A stretch of 64,000 nucleotides of DNA from Papiliotrema nemorosa (lineage: Eukaryota; Basidiomycota; Tremellomycetes; Tremellales; Rhynchogastremaceae): NCBI GenBank assembly GCA_032158125.1, contig JASKOT010000005.1:186001-250000 (forward strand). Direction: 5' to 3'. Shown piece by piece: positions 10,316 to 21,752 of the stretch. Made by a program: the position numbers and the translations under genes. Below the pieces are notes generated by a model. It was not told the origin of the DNA. It saw only the letters and a list, made by a program, of their open reading frames with translations, and did not search any database. Every line of letters begins with the position of its first letter. Within the stretch, counting starts at the first letter, position 1.

Positions 10316-12892
10316 ATGTACATAGCCCCACGACCCTTACTCGCTCTGCAGACTGCACATAGACGCCCCTTCACCCAAATCGCCCTTTCGCCCATCATGA
10401 ACGCCCTACGCGCCAAGTCGACGCAGACCTCGTCTGTATCGTCCTCGGTGCCCAAGACATTCTCGAATCAGAACAAAATACCTAGACTACCCGTCCCGGA
10501 CCTTGAAAAGTCTCTGGAAGGGTATCTCAAATCCCTCATACCAGTGCTGGAGCAACGGGTGAGCTGGTTCGATTATCAAAGAGTATGTCGATAGCTGATG
10601 GGTAGTATGGTCCCAACGAGCTCCCCAAGGAGATTGAGAAACGAAAACTGTTCGTTCGTGACTTCTCCTCCAAAGACGGTCTAGGACGCGTCCTGCAAGA
10701 TAGGCTGAAAGGTGCGTTGACTGCGGACCGGATCATCTCCCCTCTTCGTTCCTCTTGATAACCTCAAAACTGATTGACAGATCTGGACCATGTATCGCCG
10801 AACAACTGGTTGAACGATACATTGTGGCTGGGATTGGCATACCACACGTGGCGAGCGCCTTTACTGGTCAACTCGAACTACTGGATCCTCTTCGCCCCTG
10901 ACCCCTCCGACCCTCCCGCCCCAACCTACTCTGCCGACGTGTCTTTATCTTCCGCCAAACAGATCCAACAGCCGAATCACGCTCCGAAGACAGAGGCGGC
11001 GAGTGACAGTCAAAGCGGAGGAGATGCATGGTTGAGAGAGAATCCAAAACCGGAGAAGGGTTTGACGTGGGACGAGGCTGTGACGCGGGACGAAGTAACC
11101 GAATGGCAGATTCAGAGAGCTGCATGGATCATCAGGCGTTACGCAGAGTTTAGGGAGATGACCGCAAAGTGAGATCGCATGTGCCAGACAGAAAATGAGC
11201 TGACTTGTAGTGAGACTTTGCCCCCGGATACCTCCAAAGCCGGTCCATTCTGTATGCACCAATACTCCAGGTGGGTCACCCGGCAAATGTCCGCAGCTGA
11301 TGTATGAGGCTTTTCAACTTTTCACGTATACCCCTACCTGGCTCGGACGCTTTCTCCGCCATAGCGCCCCAAGCAACCCACTGCACAGTCCTCGTCGACG
11401 ACTTTGTGTACTCTATCGAGGTGTTCGAAAAGCCTTCAGCTCCAGACGAGGTGCCGAAACCTCTTGCAGCGAGTCAGATCGCCCAGAATCTCAAAGCAGT
11501 CGCTATCGATGCTCGCAAGAGGCGTAAAGCGGGAGAGGAGCCAGTCGCGCTCGGGGTCTTGACAGCAGACGAGCGAGATAATTGGACCAAGGTGGGCTTT
11601 TTCAACCTCTTTCGCGGGGCGTATGACTAAATCATAGAATCGTGAAAGGCTGATATCGCTCTCACCCGCGAACCGAGAGTCTCTCAACTCCATCTCCACT
11701 TCCTTGCTTTGTCTCTCACTTGACACCTACACTTTACCATCCATACCTACCTCTGATCCCCTCATCAACCCCTCTGTCGATGCGCAAGTCCGTAATGCAG
11801 TAGCAGGTGTCGACGGAGGTCTCAACCGATGGCTGGACAAGGCGACCTCCGTGGTCGTTGAAACGAATGGCCGAGCCAGTCTATGCGGAGAACACAGTCC
11901 GGTCGACGCGCTCATCCCTGCCATCGTCATGGAGTACATCAATCAAGTCCCAGTGGATAAAAGTGCATTCAAAGGAGACTCGCAGGAAGGGTCATGCAGC
12001 AGGGTGGATTGGGTGGTGGATGGAGGCTTGAAGAGGGAGATTGCGGAGTGTCAAGGGAGAAATAAGAAATTGATCGAGGACAGCAATGCCAGTCAGCTGT
12101 GGTGGGGCGAGTATGGTGTGGAATGGATCAAGAAGCACGGTATGTCACTCAAAACCGCAGCGGAGTGGGATCTGATGAGTCAGCCAAGGTCTCTCCCGAT
12201 GCCTATATTCAACAGGCGATGCAGCTAGCTTGGTACAGAGATCAAGGGTACGCCACGGCAACATACGAGACTGCTTCCACGCGAGCGATGTTGCATGGAC
12301 GGACAGATGTGATCAGAACTCTAAGTGTGGACAGCCGAGCATTCGTCAGGAGTATGCTAGATGAGAAGGCCGACGTGGGTCACCTTCCTCTCCCTTGGGC
12401 TGTGCTTTGCTGATGACAGGATGCGAGTCGCTATGAGAAGCTGGTCGCTGCGAGCGCGACACATACTGCTCTTACCAAACAGTCATCCTCTGGACACGGA
12501 TGGGATCGACATCTCATGGGTCTCAAAGTCATGTTGCGTGGCGACGAGACGCATCAGTTGTTCGAAGATGAATATTATGCCAAATCGCAGGAATGGAAGT
12601 TGTCGACCAGTGGGCTTTCCTCCGGCAAACACTTCACAGGTAGTGGGTTTGGGGCGGCTTGGCCAGATGGCTACGGCATAAACTGTGAGTGATAGGCTCT
12701 AGACGAAAAGAACGTGAGCGCTGATAAGCAGATCTGGCTGGACCATATCTGCTCAAATTTGGAATAGAGAGCAAATGGAGTTGCGAGGTGACTAGTACAG
12801 CTAGGTTCAAGCATCATCTCGCACAGGCATTTAGGGATATGAGACGGGTCGTAGAGGCCAATGAGGCTGCTACCCAGAACGCGAAGCTGTGA
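10316..12892 (+). CDS. CAT2: Carnitine O-acetyltransferase, dual mitochondrial/peroxisomal
   Basis: Transfers acetyl groups between CoA and carnitine, allowing acetyl units made in peroxisomes to reach mitochondria. Choline/carnitine acyltransferase blocks appear in order: LPVPDLEKSLEGYLKSL, GPNELPKEIEKR, VSPNNWLNDTLWLGLAYH, ALAASQ-type central region, NRWLDKATSVVVETNG, the catalytic-histidine motif CGEHSPVDALIPAIV, FTGSGFGAAWPDGYGINY, AGPYLLKFGIESKWSC and STARFKHHLAQAF. The first ATG gives a basic, Ser/Thr-rich presequence (LLALQTAHRRPFTQIA); a second in-frame ATG at 10397 (codon 28) would drop it. The last three residues are AKL, a PTS1 peroxisomal signal. Yeast Cat2 uses the same arrangement of alternative starts plus AKL. 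Several short introns; length close to the family norm. Confidence 0.92.
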
Positions 12893-13286
12893 CCTCTGGC
12901 TCGATTTTGAAGTCTTTACATTCTGTGTGGTGCTTGATGAGCCGATATGCATGTCGCTATTTTACGAACCGAAAGGTGAGGACCAGTTCATGAATGACAG
13001 ATCTCGTGCAATGTCACATATCCGGAGTGAGTTAATATGTCTACGCGACTATGTCCTTGGATGCGTTTGTAACTCTCCTCGTGAGATTGAAACGGCGAGC
13101 AAAGTCCCGTTTGGACGAAAGGATGGTCGAAAGACAAAGGTCCGTCCCATGCGAGACGTGTCCCACCACGCGTGAGGGTGGCCGTTTGAGATGGAGGGTG
13201 TAATGCTCGTATACACAGCTTGACCGTAACTCACCTTGCTTTCGCAGTATCTGCCAGCGAATCAAGGCCTTTAAATCGGAATAATC
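12893..13286. other. Intergenic, no gene seen
   Basis: 394 bp between carnitine acetyltransferase and the next plus-strand ORF. Only short unrelated open frames. A weak TATA-like TTTAAAT at about 13270 lies just before the next start. Confidence 0.35.
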
Positions 13287-13853
13287 ATGGCAACCTGGTT
13301 CATCGCCTCGAAGCTATCTCCCTTCTCATCTTCTCTCCTCTCCTCGACGCCCTCGGTACTTCCCACCGTGCCCACTTTGGCAGAGCTCCAAAAGCATGCC
13401 GAATCAGCCAAATCAGTCTTGATGGATTCTTTACCCTCTCTTCCGACGTATCCAGCCACGGGTGCAGTGGCGAGTACGAAACAGCCTCCTCCTGCTGTAT
13501 CGATCTCGCATTCAGTTAGACAGCCCGTCAGACCGTGGTCCAATTCACCTCCTCCACCCTATGTCCACCACCCTACCCCACCAGTAATGTATGGTGGAGC
13601 CGAGGGGGAAGATGGGGATAGGTCGAGGAGTAAGCTGAAAAAGGGACGAATAGGGTGGAGGAGGCTACAAGTCAAGATCCCGGATGAAGAGTTGACGCCG
13701 GGACCGACTATGAGCGGCTCAAGGGGTTACGTAGGGAATCAAGGGAGGTATGATCGGATGTCAGGGGGACAGAATGAGAAGGAGAAAGAGCAGGACAAGA
13801 GCTCTTGGCAGTGGTCAGTAGGCTATGGATACAGATCGAAAGGTGTCGGCTGA
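13287..13853 (+). CDS. Hypothetical Pro/Ser-rich protein
   Basis: Single-exon ORF of 188 residues. The N-terminus is Ser/Leu/Pro-rich (SPFSSSLLSSTPSVLP), followed by a proline stretch (SPPPPYVHHPTPPVMYGG), a basic patch (RSRSKLKKGRIGWRRLQVK) and a Gln/Glu/Lys C-terminal tail. No family is recognised and no signal peptide or membrane segment is obvious. Uninterrupted coding over 567 nt with consistent composition supports a real gene, but low complexity means it could still be spurious. It is convergent with the membrane-protein gene at 14101. Confidence 0.45.
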   Translation: MATWFIASKLSPFSSSLLSSTPSVLPTVPTLAELQKHAESAKSVLMDSLPSLPTYPATGAVASTKQPPPAVSISHSVRQPVRPWSNSPPPPYVHHPTPPVMYGGAEGEDGDRSRSKLKKGRIGWRRLQVKIPDEELTPGPTMSGSRGYVGNQGRYDRMSGGQNEKEKEQDKSSWQWSVGYGYRSKGVG

Positions 13854-14100
13854 TGAGTCAGGGTCACTTGTCGATGAATAAAGGATTACCTCAAAGAGCA
13901 AGTTTCGATAATGATGCATGGAGGTACTCTGCGTATATCGAGGTGTGGCGTGGAGATCGATCAAGCGGGTCAAGCGGTGGTTACGCCTCGCTAGTTCCCT
14001 TATGTTCAATACCCCCGATACTTTCGTGTCGAGTGATAGCTTTGATATATACCAGACTCGTAATGAGATAGTATACCGCACAATCCACCGTCTGCAAAGA

Positions 14101-14737
14101 TCAGCTCCACCTCATTCTACGTCTCGCAGATGATTTGAGTACCTGGTATACCATAATCCCGATAAAGGCAGCCACAAAGTACAGCCCGGCTCGGAAGGCC
14201 AAGGATCGATGTAGAGTGCTTCCTCTGAGCTGGCGGTCAGTCTGACAGAATAGCGGAGGACGGCCTCGCTTGCCTGAGGTAAAGGCGCCTCTAGAGCGAG
14301 GGTGCTCAGGGATATAATGAGTGTGAATATCTGGAGCAAGGGGATCTTGACAACGATAGCTACGAAAGCTTTGGTATTATCCCCAGGTCTTTCGTGAGCT
14401 CACCACACCCCTCAAGTCACAATGAACATTTGATTTATGGTTCCGATGACTCACATGATCCCAGCTGGACCCAACGTTCCCCCGCTGGGAACAATCAGCT
14501 TGACATATTCTAGTGAGGTGTACGTACACAAAATCCCAGAAGAATTTCGGGAACAGAAAGGCCCAGAATGATGCTGTCATCAGCTCCATTCAAGTAATTT
14601 ATTCATCTAGCTGAGTGGTGCGCACCCCAAGCCATGTCTGTTTCAGGATTAGCCTTGATATTGGATTGGCTGCACTCACATGTAGCCGAAGCGAGAGCGA
14701 GGAGCCGGCCCCACTCGCACCAGATCAGATCGCCCAT
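14101..14737 (-). CDS. Small conserved fungal membrane protein (DUF7727-like), unusual gene structure
   Basis: Reconstructed from at least six exons. Spliced product begins MGDLIWCEWGRLLALASAT, continues YMAWASFWAFLFPKFFW, DFVGGTLGPAGIIPGDN, TKAFVAIVVKIPLLQIF, TLIISLSTLALEAPLP, then LRGSTLHRSLAFRAGLYF, VAAFIGIMVYQVLKSSA and ends RRRMRWS. This matches the pattern I remember for a basidiomycete family of ~150-residue proteins with three to four membrane segments; function unknown. Structure: exon 1 is 14680-14737, then a 12-nt micro-exon at 14626-14637 flanked by introns of 42 and about 52 nt, and near the 3' end a 44-nt intron (14230-14273) that begins GCAAGC, so is of the GC-AG class. Each junction keeps frame and restores conserved residues. 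Confidence 0.72.
14626..14637 (-). other. 12-nt micro-exon
   Basis: On the minus strand the twelve bases ACATGGCTTGGG are preceded by ...GGCTAATCCTGAAACAG and followed by GTGCGC. Including them links ASAT to Y-M-A-W-A and then SFWAFLFPKFFWDF in frame; skipping them would delete four residues and keep the frame. Confidence 0.6.
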
Positions 14738-15308
14738 GATACAGAAGATGTAGAGGGTATAAGACGCTGATGTCAAGGCCCTCTCAGAGGATAGATCTGC
14801 TGGGTAGGCGTAAATTCTCCCGGTCCAGCCGGGTTGGTGGAGAAGGCCTTCGTCAGGAGACCGCTCAGCAGTCAGTTTTAAAACAGTCAGCAGCCAGCAT
14901 TTAGCATACGAGTCAGTCAGCTACTATATACCATTGAAGAGCTTGAATTAAAGTATCATAGCGCGACGACTGTATCATCGCGATGAGTAGAAGCCTTAGT
15001 AGTGCTTGACGACGAAACTACTGGGAAACCGTCTCGCGTGAGCGAGATAGTCCAGGTCTTCACAGCATTGCGTCGTTCGCTTGCTCGGGATGATCTATGG
15101 TGCCCTTCCGTCGCCGGGGACTGCAGATCAAGACTTCCCAATACATAAGCCAGAAAGAAGCGAGCTCATGATCGCTAGATAAGAGGATGAGCCTGACATG
15201 ATCAATTCACCCCCGAGACGGGATTTCAGACTCACTTGATGATCGGCCGGCTTCGACTCGAGATTTCGGAAAGGCTCTCTCTTGTGACTTTTACAACTCG
15301 ACCACATC
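14738..15308. promoter_or_regulatory. Divergent promoter region, membrane protein / PRO2
   Basis: 571 bp with no convincing coding sequence. It must carry the upstream regions of both divergent genes. No strong TATA box; short direct repeats of CAGTCAG occur near 14870-14925. Confidence 0.35.
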
Positions 15309-16827
15309 ATGCCCGCACCATCAGAAGCATCCTCGTCCTCCAACAATGCAGCCGAAGGAATAGCTCAATCTGCTCGAAGAGCTTTCGAAGCTTCCCAGTT
15401 GGTGCCCGTCGAACAGAGGGATATCGCCCTTTATGCGATTCGTAAAGTGCTCGAAGAGAACCGAGCCGATGTCCTGGCAGCCAACAAGAAGGATATGGAG
15501 GTGAGTTGTGACTTTCTACAGATGGAGTGAGGCGTATGACTGATTTGCAGGCTGCGGAGGCATTGTTGGAACAGGGCAAATTGTCAAAATCGCTAGTCTC
15601 CCGACTTGACCTCTCTCGACCTGGAAAGTTTGAATCAATGTTACAGGGTATTTCCGACGTAGCAGCCTTGGAGGTGCCTACGGGCATTGTAACCTTTGCC
15701 AAGGAGATCGGTCCGGGACTTGAGCTGCACCGAGTGACCTGCCCTATCGGGGTTTTATTGGTGATTTTCGAAGCTCGACCCGAAGTCGTGGTCAATATAG
15801 CTGCGCTCGCTATCAAATCAGGTCAGCGAGCCTTATCATCTTCTTCTGCAACAGCTGACCACAAGGCAACGCGGCGATATTGAAAGGTGGAAAGGAATCA
15901 ACCCAAACAGCAACCCTCTTGTCTACCCTCATATCCAAAGCCCTGGAAACGACTTCTATCCCTCCCACCTTCATTCAATCAGTCGCGACTCGTTCTGAAA
16001 TCTCGTCGTTATTGGCCCAAGATCGATACATCGATCTGGTGATGCCTCGAGGGGGAAACGAGCTGGTCAGGAGTATACAAAACTCGACTAGGATACCGGT
16101 CATGGGCCATGCGGACGGGATTTGTGCAGTGTACCTCGATGCCACGGCAGAGGAGGAAAAGGCTGTGCGGATCGTTGTAGAGTCCAAGGTGAGCTCCACA
16201 CTCTCTAGAGGAAGCACGCTGACGATGTAGACGGACTACATGGCTGCTTGTAACGCCGCTGAGACGCTGCTGGTCCACGACTCACTGCTCGCTACCGTCT
16301 GGCCGAAAGTCGCAGCCGCACTCATGGAAGCAAACGTTGCTCTACGATGCGACGGACCATCACTGGACGCTATCACCTCCCTCCCGCTTTCTTCTACCCT
16401 GTGCACCGCATCCACCGACTCGGACTACTTGACAGAGTTTTTGGGCCCCACCATCGCTGTCAAGGCTGTTCAGGACGTTTCGGCAGCTATCAAACATGTC
16501 AACTCTCACTCTTCCCACCATACCGATTCCATCGTCACAGAAGACGAAACCTCCATGTCGGCTTGGTGCCGCGGTCTAGACTCGGCAAACTGCTACATCA
16601 ACGCTAGTACCCGATTCGCTGATGGAACACGGTATGGTCTGGGTACAGAGGTAGGTATCAGTACGGGCAAGACGCATGCTCGTGGACCGGTGGGATTGGA
16701 CGGTTTGGTGATTTACAAGTACATGATGAGGAGTACGACGAAGACGGGTAGCCTAATTGCGGACCATGAGAAGAATGGAGGTAGTTATACACATAGGGAT
16801 ATCACAAAAGGCAGTCCGCCATTTTAG
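15309..16827 (+). CDS. PRO2: Gamma-glutamyl phosphate reductase
   Basis: Second step of proline synthesis from glutamate: NADPH reduction of gamma-glutamyl phosphate to glutamate semialdehyde. Starts MPAPSEASSSSNNAAEGIAQ; conserved blocks include ALYAIRKVLEENRADVLAAN, GPGLELHRVTCPIGVLLVIF, EARPEVVVNIAALAIKSGN, DLVMPRGGNELVRSIQ, IPVMGHADGICAVYLD, the active-site cysteine region DYMAACNAAETLLVH, FLGPTIAVKAVQ, and the C-terminal GTEVGISTGKTHARGPVGL. Three introns, at roughly 15500-15550, 15821-15865 and 16190-16230. About 450 residues, the normal length. All catalytic features are intact. Confidence 0.95.
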
Positions 16828-16869
16828 TTTATGAAAGCATATTCTATTTCGCATACCGGTCTCTGGAGG

Positions 16870-18062
16870 TCAGCTTAGATTTCGAGACTTGAGGGGGAAG
16901 GGCTCTGACGATTTGAGAGCCGCTCTCCTGTCGAGCATTGCTTCTGCCAATCGTCCCTCTTTGCGAGCCTTCTTGATGTCTCGTCTATCTTGATCACTGA
17001 CCACTACCCTACCCGCGCCCCAAGTTTGTGCCTCTTTACTGTGCAGAATTAGGTTTTATTACTCAGGACCATCAGGTTCACTCACTTCCTACTCATCTCA
17101 TCATCCAGTGACCCACCAGCCGCCCCACCTTCAAATCGCCTCTTGGCCACATTTCCACTCCCCTCACCCTCTTTGGCAAGTTTCGCCTTCAAGACAAACT
17201 CCCTCTGACACTTGATACGCACCCTCTCATTCTCGTTGACTTCATCACTGTCCGCCCTCAATTCCCACTTTGACTTTGACCCCCCGGGAGCGACCAAGCC
17301 AGGTGTGGTGGATACAGAGAGGTATTTGTCGGATTGCGTTTGAAGAGCGAAAGAGGGGAAAGAGGAGTTTGCGGTGGAATTGTAGATGGGTCGGAAAGCT
17401 TCCAAGGGACCTCGGGAGGGCGCGGTAGCGGTGAGGTTTCCACTTGGTGTGGCTGTCAAAAATGTCCCGCTGGATGTCAGTATTCGCTCCATTATGGATT
17501 TAGGTATCATGACTCTCCACTTTGATATGCGACACATGCAGTGCGGTAAAGCAGGGGAGGACTCACGCAGAAGTTCGCAGAGAGACCACATCTTCGCTTC
17601 CCGACAGACGAGAGACGACCCAGACGGTATTGACATCGTTCGGCTCTACCGCAGCCAGTATCTCCGAAGAAGAAAGCTCCTCGGCACCTTCAGGAGCCTC
17701 GGGAACATCTATCGGCGCTGCAAAGACCTTCTGACGTGCGTTGTCCCACTATAATTAGCGTCATCTTGGACATTGAGGTCGACATACGGCTAGACAAGTG
17801 AGGGGCTCTGTCGGGAGGATGATATACGCCGGACCTGATATTTCCATCGGATCTTCAGGGAACACCCATCCTGAACGTCAGGCTCATCGGGCAGAGGCTT
17901 CTAGATTGATAGTAAACCGGGGGTTGCCTGCTCACCCTTTGGATCGGCAGCTGCCATGGCTGCGAATTCGACGGTCCCATCTTCCGTATCTTTATGACTC
18001 CTCTTCTTCTTTTTCGGCTTGTCCCCTTTGAACTTCAGCTTTTTGCTGACTACGCCGGACAT
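16870..18062 (-). CDS. FRG1: FRG1-like protein (fascin-like beta-trefoil)
   Basis: Orthologue of FRG1, a nucleolar/actin- and RNA-associated protein linked in animals to splicing. The lysine-rich start MSGVVSKKLKFKGDKPKKKK matches the family's basic N-terminus. Later blocks are DVQDGWVFPEDPMEISGPAY, TSSGTFLTATPSGNLTAT, FALQTQSDKYLSVSTTPG, KWELRADSDEVNENERV and the C-terminal DRRDIKKARKEGRL followed by AEAMLDRRAALK, which is the hallmark end of FRG1. The last exon is reached by a 47-nt intron near 17040-17086 and extends the gene to 16870. An upstream in-frame ATG-less extension is ignored; MSGVV fits the family start. Start lies 156 bp from the divergent SRP14 start. Confidence 0.85.
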
Positions 18063-18218
18063 GATGATACAGCTGAGAGTCAAGAGATGGATTGTGAAAG
18101 GGGGGCCTCTTGGAGACCGAGAGTAGAGTCACGTGACTTTGTACCTCGAACGAACGTCCACCTGCACCCACTTTCAACGAGAAAGAAGTATCTATCTCCA
18201 TCCTACGCTCGCCTCAAC
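18063..18218. promoter_or_regulatory. Compact divergent promoter, FRG1 / SRP14
   Basis: Only 156 bp separate the two divergent start codons, so the promoters must overlap. It contains a CACGTGAC E-box-like element near 18131-18138. Confidence 0.5.
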
Positions 18219-19031
18219 ATGCCTCAACAGTTGATAGATCCAGAGGAGGTGAGCTACCATGCGAGATTACACTCATTTCGCCTGGGCTCACCATCTAGTT
18301 TCTAGATCGTTTGACAAAAGCATTTTCAGATCCTTCTTCTTCAGGAACAATATGGCTCTCTCATAAACGATGTGCGTCAATACATCGGATGCACGACTCT
18401 CTCTACCTGTTGGAAGCCATGTTGACAGTATAGATACTTATGGAGATGGAGACGAACCGATGCCTGTACCGGACGAAGCTGCAGATGAGGACAGTGGAAA
18501 GGAACACGACGTGTTGATACGTTGTACGAAAGGCGACACGAAGTTCTCCAGCAGGGTCAGTCATCATCTTAAATACACGCCAGAATTTACTCGGTCATCT
18601 CTCCTCCTTCTTACTGTCAAGCTCGCAGAAGTTGCAGGAGGACGTAGCACGCTGACCACGCAGATACCATCTTCCAGGTTATTCGAGTTCCACACGAAAT
18701 ACGGTTCCCTCCTCAAAGCGTCATTAGCTCCTCATATGCGAAAACGAGACAAGAAAAAGGAGAAGGCTAGAGCAGAAGCAGCAGCGAATAAAAAGAGAGA
18801 GGTGTATGTCGATGTGGCCATAACGGGCAAAAAGAGGGGTGCAGGGCATAGACAACGAGTGAGTCGCGTGACCACACTGCTTTGAGGCAGGGATGGTTGT
18901 GCCCAAGACCAGGCGGGTGGACTGACTTGCAGCAACGAAAAGAGAAAGCTCAGAGGAAGAAGGAAGCTGAAAGGGAGAGGATCGAGGCAAAAGAGGCCGA
19001 AGCGAAAGAAGTGGGAACGGCCAGTCGGTGA
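18219..19031 (+). CDS. SRP14: Signal recognition particle subunit SRP14
   Basis: Alu-domain subunit of the signal recognition particle, needed for elongation arrest. Spliced product starts MPQQLIDPEE, FLDRLTKAFSDPSSSGTIW, LSHKRYTYGDGDEPMPVPDE, then LIRCTKGDTKFSSR, IPSSRLFEFHTKYGSLLKAS and the basic tail MRKRDKKKEKARAEAAANKK, ending KEVGTASR. Introns lie at about 18249-18299, 18371-18423, 18558-18670 and 18858-18932. The final two exons form a long Lys/Arg/Glu/Ala helix, longer than in animals. Family match is clear from FLDRLTKAF, SHKRY and the HTKYGSLLKAS block. Confidence 0.85.
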
Positions 19032-19906
19032 TTTGACGAGTCGACACATCAAGCTCATGCATTTGATCGACGTTATCGGGGATCGTGTTCCGAGTTCATG
19101 GATGGTTGGGTCCGTTTCCGGGCGGAGTGGGCTTTGAGCGTCAAGGCCAAGCAGGGGAGATTCACGATCAAGGCGACGTGACGCACAGTCCGCATTTGGG
19201 GGTGCAAGGGCAGATCGCCTTGCATTGGTCGAGTCTTACCTTGGAACACATTACACCGATCCGGTTGAGCAAATGTGACAGCGAATTGCCTTGGTGAGAC
19301 CGACTCAGGCAGAGCTGTAAGCGACGGCCCTGCGGCTTGAAAGTTGTATACTCCCCTTTAACAGCGCACTGCACTCGGTCGATCCTCTTTCATCAAATCC
19401 TGATCGGTAAAATCTCCGCTGTGAGAGGGTACAAGTACTTCCGAAAAGGACCGTTCCGTTTCTACCACGAGGATCCTCGCAATTTCTTACTAGGTGTAAG
19501 GGATCTGAGAAGCTTCGGAGTCCGACGGACACCGGGTTTCGCGGAGTCTGTACTCGACGCAGCTGTTCTCACAATTGTGGCGTACCTCTGAACTGCATCT
19601 CATCAGCATGACGAAAGATAAACGAGGGTTGTGCTACCCGTGGACTGGGGGGATGAAGAGCAAATTTCGGTTCGGATTCTTTTCACTTTTGGGTCGCCAA
19701 GACTCCCATTTCGGCCGTCGAATTCTGTATATCTGATAAGACCTACCCATGTACTGCTTCGTCTCCCCCAGCTCGCCTTGGGCCGACCGAGATCTGATAG
19801 ATGCAGCTGAAGAAAATCTTTAGCGAGATGTTCCGCAAGATGCATGGTTATAAGAGAGGAACAGACTTTTCACAACGCCCATTGTCTTTCTTGAATACAG
19901 TTGAAA
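19032..19906. other. Intergenic stretch without recognisable gene
   Basis: 875 bp between SRP14 and the next MFS gene. Open frames on either strand are below 90 codons and have no recognisable motifs. Nothing repeat-like was seen. Confidence 0.4.
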
Positions 19907-21752
19907 ATGTCAAGGTCGCACAGCGAAAAGGAGCCAGTGCAGCCTCTGGGAGATGTCCTGGAGCTCCGACGCGATGCACCCGCCCACCCGGAAGTCGATG
20001 TAGAAGACAAGGATCACCCGACACCGTCTACGGACGATGAGCGATACAATCTCCCGCCTCAACACATCCCGTTCAAGTACCGAGCCATCGCCTTCAGCAT
20101 GATCATCTTCTTTGCGACGGGTAGCAGCTATGCGGATGGAGTATTGTCGCCCCTCAAGTCGACCTTGAGGAAAGAGTTGAAGATTACCAATGCGCAATAT
20201 GGAGCTATCACCAGCGCTGCGAACCTGATCAATACGGTGCTGCCTATCATTGGAGGTATTGGGATGGATTACTGGGGTGCTACGTAGTGGGTCAAACGGA
20301 ACCAGAGAGTGCACATGGCTCATTGTAGCGCCGCGATGATCTCGAGCGTGTTCATCCTCATAGGAACAGTGGTCGCCTCGCTGGTACGTGACGTCTATTG
20401 TCCAATGCTAAGAGGTAGTCGGCAAACACGGGTAACTTTGGCCTCATGATCGGGGGTCAGATCATTGCTGGTATCGGATCCACCATCATCGAAGCTACAC
20501 AAAACAAACTCTTTGCACACTGGTTCCATGGCTCTCAGCTCGGTTTCGCATTTGGGCTTGACATTGCCTGGAACAGAGTCACCAGTATCATAGCCAAAGC
20601 TACCGCTGTGCCAATGTCGGAAATCAACGGATGGTGGGGATGGGCATTGTGGATTCCCACTATCGTCTGTGCGGTCAATTTGGGTCTGGTATGCTCGTAC
20701 TGGGCGTACGAGAGGAACGTCCCAAGGGAGTTTAGACCTGTTCTGGGGAAAGAGGCGTACGTCAAGGAAGGCTGGGCCAAGAAGAAATTTGCCCTGAGGT
20801 CAATCCTGGACCTGTGAGTCTATCAGGCACCGCGATATGACGGTCGTATGACGGCCGCTGACTTGCAGGCCCATGTTCTTCTGGATCTTCTGCGGAAGTC
20901 AAGTTCTCCAGAATGGAGCAGTATCTGTGTACACGGGGAACCTTGCGGATATCCAGACCCAAACGAGAGGAACAAGCAAGCTGGCAGCCGGATACAACTC
21001 GTCTCTCCAGGGTGTCATTCCCATCGTTCTCACCCCGCTTGTGGGCTGGTTTTTTGACCGATATGGGTGGAGGATGTTCTTTGGTGAGTTGAGCAGTCGA
21101 CTCTGATCTGCGGCTCATTCGCAGTGTCGTGGACTGGAATGCTGTACATCGTGGTGTTCGCCCTCATTGGCTTGACTACCGTTCACCCTCTCGCACCCAT
21201 CTTGTTGTCCTCCTTCGCACTTTCCACCAATGCCATCACCTTCCTATGTGCTTTGCCAGTTCTTGTGGGCAATGACATGAAGATCGGGACGGCTATGGGT
21301 ATCTGGAAAGCCTTTCAAAATGCCAATTCGACAATCATGGATGTTTCGGCAGGGGCAATTGTATGTCCATCTTGTGTCGTCTGAAAGGAGATGTACTGAC
21401 TCAATGTAGCAAGACAGAAGCGCTACCAATAGCTACAACGGGATGATCTACTTTATCATAGGTATCAAAGCCGTCGAAGTGGTCCTCGGTCCAGTGTACG
21501 ACTATCTCGATGGGAAATGGCTCGGACATTCACTGAGGATGCCCGAGGCGAAGCGTGTCGCTTTCAGAAATCGAGCTGTGGAGCAGAAGCTCGAGCTTAC
21601 GGGTTGGAAGGTAGACAAGCGGGTGACGTTTGGGGTGATTGGGCAGTTGACTTGCATGATCATCGTCGCTTGGGTGGTGAGTTGAAAAATGCTCATTGTG
21701 GTCTGATATTGATCCTCCACAGCTTTACATTGTCTATTCGCTGGGTACTTGA
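19907..21752 (+). CDS. MFS transporter, MFSD1-like
   Basis: Twelve-helix major facilitator. It begins MSRSHSEKEPVQPLGDVLEL with an acidic cytosolic N-terminus, then KYRAIAFSMIIFFATGSSYA, NAQYGAITSAANLINTVLP, GGIGMDYWGAT, GGQIIAGIGSTIIEATQNK, FAHWFHGSQLGFAFGLD, NGWWGWALWIPTIVCAVN, MFFWIFCGSQVLQNGAVSVY, AGYNSSLQGVIPIVLTPLVG, DRYGWRMFF, AFQNANSTIMDVSAGAIQD and a last helix VIGQLTCMIIVAWV ending YIVYSLGT. The GxxxDxWG and DRYGWR motifs are the usual MFS loop signatures. Resemblance to MFSD1-type lysosomal/vacuolar transporters is from memory and moderate. Five or more short introns. The ATG at 19907 is the first in frame. Confidence 0.75.

Noticed and set aside
19337..19591. 84-codon plus-strand ORF in the SRP14-MFS gap
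   Set aside because: No ATG-context support, no domain, no splicing signals that extend it.
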